64,000 nucleotides of DNA from Acorus gramineus (taxonomy: Eukaryota > Streptophyta > Magnoliopsida > Acorales > Acoraceae), in assembly GCA_030737835.1 (NCBI GenBank), contig JAUJYN010000037.1, positions 1,257,599 through 1,321,598 on the forward strand. Direction: 5' to 3'. Position numbers and translations under genes: made by a program. Below the pieces are notes generated by a model. That model searched no databases. It worked only from the letters and a program-made list of their open reading frames with translations, and was not told the DNA's origin. Every line of letters begins with the position of its first letter. The stretch's first letter is position 1. This document shows, piece by piece, positions 51,244 to 61,249 of this stretch.

Positions 51244-54200
51244 AACAAAACATACAAATTAAATTTCACTGATACTCATGAGACGTCATCAAAATAACAA
51301 CAAGCTGAAAGTGAATTATATGTCACTTACAACTTTTTTTGTTGGAGAAAATTAAAAAATTAAATCAAACCAAGAGATGCATAATTTTTTTTCAAATACA
51401 GTACTATCGAATTAACTGCATGCATGTCTAAATATATTAATCCTGTATTAGTCAAAGAATGACATGATCAGAGATGGACATTATCAATTTGAGGGTGCAC
51501 TACATTAAAATTTTAAAAAAACTTTAATTTATTCTTATATTAGAAGAAAATATTAAGTGCTTTTTTTTTTTTTTTTTTTTTGCGAAAAATGATACAGCTA
51601 CATATGTTAAAAAAAAATAAAAAAATGTTATTTGAGTTGAGTCATATGAGATTTACTTTAGATCATATTAATTAACTACTTGATTTATAACTTTTTTATG
51701 ATATATTATAATACACCAATATTATACATAATAGCAAAACAGGTTTTGTAAAATCTAGGACGGGTTATGGCCCGGCCCGGCCAACGAATTCATCTGCCCA
51801 TGATTAGAGACGCCAATCAACATTAGAATAAAATATGTGTATCCTTCTATATATACCTGTACATTGGCTGACAAGATGAGAATCTTCGGGTGGACTAATT
51901 TTCAATAACTTCACTGTTACATTGAAGTTCTTTGATAAGATATCCTCCACTTCGTCCACCAACTTCACCAGCTGTTTCAAAAAGCATTCCCTCCATCACA
52001 CTTACGACAACTTCCATTAATAAGTAAATCAACTACACCTCATAATGAATGGCAAAAAAGTAAAAAATAATCCAATTTTGAAACTGCATAAATTCTCCAA
52101 CAACGACTACAACTTTTCTGTTTTCTATATCTCAACAAACATAAAATGTCGCTATAGCAATGAAATCATAATTCAATCGAACAAGAAAGCAATGGTCGCT
52201 AACCTAATCAATTGTGTTATATATACATCATATTAGAGTTCCTTAAAGAATTAAAGTAGCCCTGAATTAAATCACAGTCGATCTGCTTTCAAATTTATAA
52301 CCCATATATTAATTTATAAAGACAAACAAACACGGAGCCAAGGTCCTTGATCAACTTATTTAAGTCAGGTTCATTTTCTCCTTTTTGAGAGAGAGATCCG
52401 ATCATTTGAAAACCAAACGTACCAAAAAAAAAAAAAAAAGGTTAAAAGTTCACTAGTTCAACCATTAGGTTATTATAAAATAATAAATATATTAATTGTT
52501 ATTAATAAATAAATAATTTCATAAAAATGTGAAATATTTTATAAAATTTTTAACATAATTATCAATTTTTCTTTTTGAAAATGATGCTTCTCATGATTTG
52601 ATTATTGACCTCTTTCAAAAGTGGGTGGAGCTAAAACAATATTTTTTAAAGATTTTACATAGCATTTTAAACACTGTGATCGTTTTGAACATCACCTCTT
52701 TTAGTTTTTGTTTTTCCATCAAAATATTGTTATGTGATTTTATCTGATCATGTATTGATTAATTCAAAGCTCCGAATTGTTCTCTTAAGGTATGACTGTA
52801 TGAGTAACACGTCTCCCAAATTGTATAGCATTGATTAACGATTTTTAAAAAACCAATCGTGACATGCATGTACAACTTAATTCTTTGCTCATTTGTGTAT
52901 ACCTTGTCAGAGGTCCCCAAGTAGGAATAATCGACCCTCGTAAGAAATTTCTTTGAATCCGGCTTAGTAGAGGGCTGCAAGGAAAACATACAAGTTATGA
53001 CACATATATATCTTGTATTTGGTGAGCTTTTTTTTTATTTATTTATAAACTGAGTGGCAATGATCAAGATTATATTACAGAGACTAATTTTAGGGTATGA
53101 AGGATATGTTTTAAAGAAACTATCTCTCCCAATCTGATCTTTATATAGATAGAAAGAAAAAAAAAAAAGAAGTATACCAAAAGAAAAGAAAAGAAAAAAA
53201 GAAGTATACCAAAAGAGGTATTGAAAAAACATGCTTATTTTCTCATAATTTCCGTTTGGAATTAATTGGAAGTTATTTAACCTTTCTTTAAATGCCAAAA
53301 GCAGGATTAATGAAAACACCTCTTTTAAGCTAACTTTGCATGGGCTGAAAAGACAATAAAAAAAAGGTGAAGTGTAGATAGGAGATATGATGTGCATCGT
53401 TGATCAGAAAAGAAAACAAAAAATGGAATAAATGACCAACTATATATATTGCCCTCATTTCATGCCTCACATGCAAAAACTGAGGAGTTCTGCAGGTCTT
53501 TTTTATAGATTTTTAGTTTGCATATTTGACAAATAAAAGACAACTATACATGGTTACCCTCAGTTAATGCATCACATGCGAATAATGAATACTTCTCAGC
53601 CACTTTGTTACCCCTTCAGTCAATTACATTAATACATATTAATGATATTACTTTAAAACTTTAAAATAGTTAGTGTTTATTACCTCCATAAACTTGCAAA
53701 CGTTGTCAAACTTCTCTATTATTTTCGCGAAGCCCTCCATATTCAGGGACCTGTAGTGCAACGAATAACAGAATAAACAATTAGATCAATTAAATATGTA
53801 CGTACACAAAGGACAGTTATTATTAAATATCTAGTTGCATGTAGAAGATCTCTGTAAGCATCAGCGATCCGACTCAAGATTATTAACAGATTAAATTGGA
53901 TCAATCAATTTCTCAAATCCAGTTATTGGCTTGGTTGAAATCGGATAGAGTTGATCATGCAATAATAATGAATTAATGGTAAATTTTACTAGATATGTTC
54001 ATATTTTATCATAGATTATTGAAATTGATTTATAATTTAATTTGATAACAAATTTGTAATAGCTAGGTTTCATTTCAGATGGAAGGTCACAGATGCAGAG
54101 TTAATTTAATATTATTAAAATAATAAATTTATTATTTTATTTATTTTTATAGAGTTTTTATTTAACATTAGATCAACGAATTTGAATTAGCTAATGTTAT

Positions 54201-55747
54201 TTTAATTTTTTTAAAATATTTTCTGCTGCTTGGGTAGTCTCTTTATTTTTATTATTTTTTGTGTCTTGTATCAGTACTTCTGTATACGTTCCCATGCATT
54301 AGTCCATGACCATTTCATCCTGCCATATAAGTAACAAAAACATAAAATCAAATCACAATTTTGTCGTCGTTTTTCAATTTTTGTACTATGATTCCTTTAA
54401 GGCGTCATATATGCACATTAAATTGAAAGGAATCATAGTACAAAAATGTGCATATAAGACGAGAGAAATCCTGCCATGTAAGTTGCTATATGTATATTAC
54501 TTAAAATATAAGAGTAATGGATTTGAAATTATGACAACATTCTAATTTTTTAAAATATTTTCTCCTTCAATGCCTTGCCAGAGTTATCCCATTCATGACC
54601 ATTTTCCATGCAAAATCTACGTACGTACTAACAATCGAAAAAAAAAAAGAGCAAATCTAATCACAGGGCATACATAATTACATATAATACATACATAGAT
54701 GTAATCAAACTACCTGTAGGTCATCAGAAAGCCGAGGTCCTCGTGCAACTCTTCGAAGCCTTCTTTGATGAGATCCTTATCGAGGCCCATGCAGTGCTGT
54801 ATTGAGCTGACCATCACTGGGTCCGCTCGATTCGGTGTACCCACATTGTCTCTTGTTGAGCCAACTGAGGCATGTTCGGATCCCACTTCCCTGATCTCAT
54901 CGTCATCCGATGCGTGGGACGGCTCTGTCACACAGTGTAATATAATTAATTAAATTCCCGTTTAGAACTAATTATATAACATTAAGAAAAAAATATAAAT
55001 CTTGTTTACCATAGATAACATGGGAGGCAGCATCAGCAACAGCAACAGCAACAGGGGAGTCAGAGGGACTGGGGGGACGAGAGAAATCGTCCATGAGATG
55101 AGGTTCCTTGAGGTCTAGGAGTGTGAGTTGCCTGCTCAGCTTATCACTCCTCTCAATGAACTCTATTACTTTCATCTCATAAAAGCTGCTCACCTTCTGC
55201 AGCTCCTCATCGAGTTTTCCAAAAAAATTCTCCATCGCCTTCTTTAGTTTTTCCAAAAAAAAAAAATAATTCAAGAGAGAGAGAGAAAGCATTAGTTAGA
55301 TTAACAACTTTTTATGAGCTACAAAATGAAACACGGGAAGTATTATTCAAAAAACCTTCTTTATTTGTTCAGAAATCATCCGAACTCGATGGTCCCCATT
55401 TTGTTGTCTGACACCCTAAAAAAAAACAGCAATTAAAGCAAAGTCACATTTGTTTTGAAAGCATTACAAAAGAATTTTTTGCTGACAAAATATGCAATCC
55501 TACAAACCTGATTTTGCTTGTTGAGCAGGGAGAAGAAGCCATCGGCGAGCCTCCTCTTGAGATGCTGAACCTGACGCTGCTCGACGCCCAAGAAGAAGTT
55601 GAGAAAACCATTCAGTTTCTTATCAATTGTTGGCATCTCTTGGAGCTTTTCGATCTCTTTGATGTATTCCTTCAGCTGTTGGTAGCTGAGGTAGGCGTCC
55701 TTCCACTCTGAGACAATCGATCTCTCCAGCTTCATTGAAAACTTCAT
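47070..55747 (-). CDS. PHO1: PHO1-C: complete PHO1-family phosphate exporter
   Basis: Fifteen exons: 55747-55508, 55415-55356, 55241-55010, 54924-54714, 53750-53684, 52974-52903, 51971-51857, 50732-50621, 49989-49734, 49631-49527, 48886-48842, 48749-48597, 47754-47476, 47378-47239, 47139-47070. All borders are GT..AG, phases fit, and the sum is 2157 bases (718 residues plus TGA), slightly short for the family. SPX domain is about residues 1-294, including YQQLKEYIKEIEKL and ELQKVSSFYEMK. Membrane helices are about 333-450, with PHO1-typical YGCDLYAWSKTG. EXS domain is about 455-718: FHRSTRWCFLRVFWK, DIEFIACYFFGRG then RHSYEACNFTEVHKFYF, QLYWDYVEDWGLL, LLEIIRRGIWHFYRMENE and LNNVGKFRPVKTVPIPY at the end. 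It should export phosphate, probably to xylem or between endomembrane compartments, gated by SPX binding of inositol pyrophosphates. Exon 8 is followed by a partial copy of itself. PHO1-B is an inverted copy of the first half. Confidence 0.95.
50498..50703 (-). repeat. 103-bp tandem duplication of the 3' half of PHO1-C exon 8 plus donor
   Basis: 50498-50600 and 50601-50703 match closely. Each contains the end of exon 8 (through PEYIHT-GPFF) and the following GTACGTTC donor. The outer, downstream copy (50518 side) lacks its own acceptor, and reading through from exon 8 into it shifts frame and meets a stop at the duplicated exon end. Correct splicing must use the donor at 50620. Confidence 0.85.
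51212..51241. repeat. TA microsatellite in PHO1-C intron 7
   Basis: About 15 uninterrupted TA units; the equivalent intron of PHO1-A (near 1490) has only a short TATATATGTGTGTG tract. Confidence 0.9.
54377..54447. repeat. Perfect 22-bp hairpin in intron 4 of PHO1-C
   Basis: Arms 54377-54398 and 54426-54447; same hairpin as 24119-24189 in PHO1-B. Confidence 0.8.
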
Positions 55748-55900
55748 TTCTTCACAATGAGGTGAAGAAGAAAGCCTGATGAGGTTGTGAAAAGGTCACG
55801 ACGGGTAGGGTTGGGTCGTCGGTTTGAAGGGACGAGCAGGTTCTTCGATTGGTGGGGTTGGGTTCGTCTGGGTTTTGGTGATTTTGGGTTGGGGGGTTTG

Positions 55901-56012
55901 GGAGGTCTCAACAATGGTGGTGAGTGGTGAGTGGTGAGGAAGGGGGGTCGCAAGTGGGAGGTCTCAACAATGGTGGTGAGTGGTGAGTGGTGAGGAAGGG
56001 GGGTCGCAAGTG
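55901..56012 (-). repeat. 56-bp tandem duplication in the PHO1-C leader
   Basis: Two adjacent units (55901-55956, 55957-56012), each reading GGAGGTCTCAACAATGGTGG on the plus strand followed by GAGTGGTGAGTGG and GGGGTCGCAAGTG. PHO1-B has one unit only (near 22573-22628). It lies just downstream of the TATA box, so it lengthens the 5' leader. Confidence 0.85.
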
Positions 56013-56016
56013 GGGG

Positions 56017-56024
56017 TTTATATA
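56017..56024 (-). promoter_or_regulatory. TATA box of PHO1-C
   Basis: TATATAAA on the minus strand, about 270 bases before the ATG at 55747; same context as the PHO1-B box at 22561. Confidence 0.7.
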
Positions 56025-57189
56025 GGGAGAAGTTTGCCAGATGTTCCCCAAGAAAAAAAAACTGAGAGTAGGCAGACTCACTCCAAGAATCAGGGAGACA
56101 GAGAGCTTTTTAGAAGAAGGCAGGCTTGGCTTTCATACGAGTTCTGAGGGTCCATATATATAGTGCTTGTTAATTACCATTAACTCAGATATAATGTCAT
56201 TAGTTGTACTAAAAAACTTTGCATATAGGAGAGAATGTTAACAGCTAAAGTGGAAGAAAGCATTCAGGCATATCACATCCGCAACAAGTACTCAATTTTT
56301 TTTTTTTTTTTTTCTTGATAGATCCTGCCATTTTTATGGAATAGGGAACCATATTTCTTTATTTTAAATTTTTTGTGAGCTTCTACACTCTTAAGGTAAA
56401 TGTCGTGCTTGGTCTATAATACAAGACATGGTGAGTCATATATATGATATATTAAAATATATATTTTATAAAATATAAAGTATATATTATAATGAATTTA
56501 ATTAATTAAATAATATAAAAAAATTCAATAATGTATGCGTGTATGTCATTACTGTGTGGGAAAGATGTTAACAAAATATATATAACTGTATCTGAGTTTG
56601 TAAAAAGTATCAAAAAAAGCACAAGAGCGAGTTTGATTTTATGGTTCATTTTGCAACTATAAATGCATATCTGCATGTTGTGGTCTCAATCATCTGTGGA
56701 TTGGTACGAGGTTATCCGAATGTTGAGTAGGAAGCAAACAAAATAGCAGAAGGAAAGCATATCATCAGTTAAAAGGTGGGTCACCATGTCCCACCAGAAA
56801 AAAAGATTCGACTGCATGCATGTCGTATATACCCAAAAATATAAAGATTCCGTCCGCATGGAACATGGGATTTCTTTTTATTGCTGGAAAGGGCAACTAA
56901 GAACCTTGTCACCTAATATTATAAACTTTGGGTTTTATGTACCACATAAGAAAGAAAGTCAGAGTTCATTAACACACTCAACCCAAATACCATTATCATT
57001 AACCACACCTATCGATCAAGACACAGAAACCTGGCTCCCTTTCTACCACTCCTTTACTCAGCCCCTATTTTCCTACCTCCTCCACCTATAAATTAAATAA
57101 GAGTGGGGGTATTTCCACCTTGGGCTTTTGCCTTATTTAATAAAATTAAAGGCATCTCTCTGCCTATCATTTTCTCGAAAAAAAGAAAA

Positions 57190-57415
57190 GAAAAGAAAAG
57201 AAAGCTGAGTGGCAATGATCGTGATTTGATTACAGAGACTAAATTTTAGGGTATGAAAGATGTTTTAGAAGAAAATGTCTCAGCTCAATCTGATTTCTAG
57301 TAGAAGCGTATCAGAAGAGTAATGGAAAAGCATGTTTTCCCATAAATGCCGTTTTGGAATGGAAGTCATTTAACCTTTCTTTATGTCAAAGTACATCAGG
57401 ATCATTTTATTTAAG
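57190..57415 (-). pseudogene. PHO1 intron 5 relic
   Basis: Contains GAGTGGCAATGATCGTGATT, ACAGAGACTAAATTTTAGGG, AAAGCATGTTTTCCCATAAA and GGAAGTCATTTAACCTTTCT in the order seen in intron 5 of PHO1-C (53045-53290) and PHO1-A (3545-3780). No exon is attached. Confidence 0.65.
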
Positions 57416-57561
57416 CAGATTTCTATATGGGTTGGAAATAAACATAGTTATGGATGTTGGATCAGATTGACCCGATTAATATCCTGTCCACATTAAAAAA
57501 TATAAAAAAAACGAGTGAGACGAGGCGGTTATGAAACCACCCCATCTTGTCAGTTGCAATA

Positions 57562-57564
<3 letters not shown>

Positions 57565-57594
<30 letters not shown>
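57565..57594. repeat. GA microsatellite
   Basis: Fifteen AG units. Confidence 0.95.
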
Positions 57595-57597
<3 letters not shown>

Positions 57598-58092
57598 AAA
57601 TCTCTCTTTGCGTCTCTCCCAAAACGCAATGGAAATAATTAACTCTTTCTCTGAGTCTCGATTTTAATTCAATCTGTCTAAGACAACTATCTCTGGACCT
57701 TTGAATCTAAAAGGTGAATATCAAATAATTCTCTGGTAGTCTTATCTTTATTGACGAAGAAGTTGTTCGAGGGGCTTGTAATCCAAGGAAGAATATTATG
57801 TGATTGATATGTGAATGGCTCAAAAAGATATTCCGCATAAACCCTATATGTGATTATAAATTAATACATAAAATACTGATATATTAATATTACATCTCTA
57901 GTTTAGAAGCAGTCCTCCAATCGTTTATGCATTGTCATATCATTGTGTATAAAAAAAATTATTTTTAAAAAATATTACATTAGTGTATCTTAGTATGTAA
58001 TTCACTTTTTGTAACAATATATATGTATTTAAATAGACGAATGTGTAAAAAAATAAAAACCCATATAAAATGTGGATGTTGCTGCATATAAG

Positions 58093-58510
58093 TAGGGTTG
58101 CAACTTGGGTTGGGTTGAATCCGAACTCGACTGGTTGAACCCGAGGGTTAGGTTGGTCAAATTGGGTTCAGGTTGGCCTCACTCACAACCCGACTATACT
58201 TGAATCTGTAAATTAATAGTTTAAAAAAAAAATCATGGCCGTTCATTCTGTAGCTTCTAATCTGGGCAGTCCAAATTTTAGGTAAACCTAACTAATCTTA
58301 CGGGTTGGGTCGGGTTGATTTATTTAATTTACACATCATATTAGAAAATCGGGTTGAATCGGGTTGGGTCGGGTAATTACGGGTTGGATTCGGATTAGTC
58401 CAATCCGAGTTAAAAATTGGATTGGGTTGAGTTTGAGTAAGTAGTTTAGAATTTAGATTAGATTCAAGTTAAGGTCAATCTAAATCCAACCCGTCCAAGT
58501 TGCAGCCTTA
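58093..58510. mobile_element. hAT-type MITE, 418 bp
   Basis: Ends TAGGGTTGCAACTTGGGTTG and, from the right, TAAGGCTGCAACTTGGACGG. Flanking 8-base sites CATATAAG (58085-58092) and CATATAAT (58511-58518) differ at one base. The interior repeats GGGTTGGGT-like words. No open frame. Confidence 0.8.
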
Positions 58511-58539
58511 CATATAATACTCCATTTATTATTTTTTCA

Positions 58540-58651
58540 TAAACATATAAAAAGATGTTGTCATGAATAACTGTTAGACTGCGGAGCAATATATGCTCGT
58601 TGTGGAGCATATGTGAGATTGGAAACTGGCGACTGAGCTTTTCTTTAATTG

Positions 58652-58695
<44 letters not shown>

Positions 58696-60440
58696 GGTTG
58701 GAAAAAAAAATATGAAAAAAGATATAAATCCCATAAATGCCATGTGAAGCGTGAGATCGGAAAGTTTTCTTTAATGAAAAAATCATCTATTTAAGAAAAA
58801 TATTGGTGAGGGGACAACCACACATTAAATATTATAAGGAAAACATCATCTATTTAAACCTAATATCTATATAGGAAGGAAAAAAATTTGCTAGGGGCAC
58901 TTCTCCCACCACATCAATCTTCAATGAAAACATCTATTCAAAACTAATATCTACATGGGAAGAAGAAAATTTGTTAGGGGACACTTGTCCCACCACACTG
59001 AAAGGTACGTGTGTCCTCCATTTAAGAGGGTAGGTGTCCCCCCTTCCCCCACGTGATTGGAGATTTGGAGGGATCCTTCGCTTAAGAAAAAATATTTTTT
59101 AAAAAAAAAATGTTTTTATTCAATCATTTTTATTTTTTAAAATTCAAATCACACAAATTTTTATTTTTTAAAAATAAAAAAAAAATTATTTAATTAAATA
59201 TATGCTATGATGAAAAAAATACATGTTTCTCAATTTTGAATTGAATGAACTCATTTTTAATAAATGTAAAAAAAATATTAATAAGATATATACATCCTCT
59301 AACGATGTATATCATTTATTGAATTTCTAATGATACATATAAAATTGTATTTTAAACTGTTAACAATAAGAGTGGAACAGCAATACAACACCCCTTTTAC
59401 TAATATTTTCTTGCCCACAGGCCCGCCCATGCTCTGAAATTTAGACTAGTCTTTTTTTGTTTGTCAAGTTTGCGGTAGAAAGATGGCCCTTAATCTTTTA
59501 TATATTTTATTATTATAATGTATAAAAAAATTTACTATTTTTAAAAAATTTATATTAGCATATGCAATCGTCTATTGTAGTTATTTAACTGTGTATATTT
59601 TATTAAGTGGGTGTATTAAAAAATGAAAATAAGTGTAAACTGGCGTCCAATTTTTTTTTATAAACATATGCCTTGAGGACTGCCGAGAATGAGATTGAAA
59701 ACCGGCTCCAATTAATTTTTTCTTTAAAAGATTATCAAAATAAATTTTTTAAAAAAAAGCATGGAAAAAAATATTTTCTTCACAAATGTATGTATATGTG
59801 AGTGATATGGTGTGGAGCTGCACCGGGCTAACAGGAGAGCATCATGCAAGATCGCGTATGGATCATTCGATCGCGCAAATTTCACGATGAGACGGTTCTA
59901 TTTTCAACGGTAAGAGTTTTCTGAAAAAGAGATCATCTGATCCCGAGATTCATGAGATAAGACGATTCATATGCGATCCACATAGACCGCCTATTATCAC
60001 TTTTATGTTTGTATAGAAGATTGGAAATTAAACAGCTAACTTAGTTTTACTTTAATGAAAATATCTTATGTAGGCTGGAAAATAAATATGGAAAAGGACG
60101 TATTTTTCATACAAGCCATGTGGAGCTTGATTGGAAACTGCATGCTAATTAAGTTTTTCCTTTAAGAGAAATATCTAATATGGGTTGGAAAAATAAAAAT
60201 ATGGAGAAGCATGTTTTTCCCGTAAATGCCATGTGAAACAAGAGATTGGAAATTGTTAATTGAGTTTTTTTTTCAATGAAAACATGATCACTTTTAAGCT
60301 TCATGGGTAGGAAAAATAATTAAAAAATTAAGAGAGGTTTTGAAAAATGTTGTTTTCAAATAAATTTCAAGTAGAGCACGAAATTGGAAATCGCCAACAT
60401 GTTCTATAATGTAAACATCTCTATTAAGCTAACTTTTGCA
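58540..60440. repeat. Irregular array of units resembling PHO1 intron 5
   Basis: At least six degenerate units, 80-120 bases each, near 58690-58800, 58860-58960, 59670-59760, 60010-60110, 60110-60195, 60195-60310 and 60340-60440. Shared words are GGTTGGAAAAATA, AAGCATGTTTTTCCC-TAAATGCCATGTG, GAGATTGGAAA and TTTCTTTAATGAAAA-ATC. They resemble the intron 5 segment AAAGCATGTTTTCTCATTAA...GGAATTGAAAGTC. The last unit ends in AAGCTAACTTTTGCATGGGC TGAAAG, which also follows that segment in PHO1-C (53333-53348). Confidence 0.5.
58654..58688. repeat. AT microsatellite
   Basis: About 17 AT units. Confidence 0.9.
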
Positions 60441-61249
60441 TGGGCTGAAAGAAGAAAAAAAATTAAAAGAGGAAGAGGAGGAGGAGGAGGGGATGGAAAA
60501 GGCAAGAAGTTTAGAGAAACATATACAAGTGCCACGTCAAAGTGCATGACAACATAAGTATCTTCTTATATTAATATCAAAACACATTAGGAAATCGATA
60601 GTAGCAGCAAAGCATAAAGGTCCGGGGACCATAGCACTTTAAAAGAAAAAAATTTCAATGTTTTTGCAAGGAATGAGATGGCATTCTATTTGTACATTTA
60701 ATAGCATATGCTATTCATGTCCTCTATTTTTTATTTTATTTTTAGTTTCCATAGGTTTCCGATGATCTATATGTAAAGGAAGAAAGGGAGTGATGGATAT
60801 GATAAGAATCTTAATTGGCAGTAACAAAATAATTATTACACACCTAAATTATTTTAATGATAGTTATATTATCAATGTATGTATCCCACCTATATCACTG
60901 CATTTCATAATTAATGAAATTGTGTGTGGAACAGGCAACCTATTGAAATAGATAACTCATTTTAGTATGAATCTACGTGTAAATGAGATTGTGTTGAACA
61001 GGTAGCCTATTGAAAAATTAATACATATCTAGCTAGATAAATCAATATATATTTTTATTTTATTGAAAAATAAAAAATGATCTGATTTAGCATATACTGC
61101 ATCAGTGGAGTATATACTACACTAGAATAATATATGCTCTAATAGTGGAGTGTGTAATTAACTGGGTAACCATTAAGGAGAATACAAATGGAACTGAGTG
61201 TATCTCAATATTGAAGTAGCTAGATGGACCACCATGCAACTATAGCATA

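Larger units (their letters stand above)
52704..56620 (-). repeat. Inverted duplication, arm B2 (5' half of PHO1-C)
   Basis: Reverse complement of 20927-25743, from intron 6 to about 870 bases upstream of the PHO1-C start. It lacks the Harbinger MITE and the 580-base segment of B1 and carries its own 56-bp leader duplication. The spacer between the two arms is about 27 kb. Confidence 0.9.

Noticed and set aside
60700..60712. GCATATGC as a PHR1-binding (P1BS) site for PHO1-C
   Set aside because: Matches GNATATNC, but it is about 5 kb from the gene and expected by chance in AT-rich DNA. I found no P1BS in the proximal promoters by eye.
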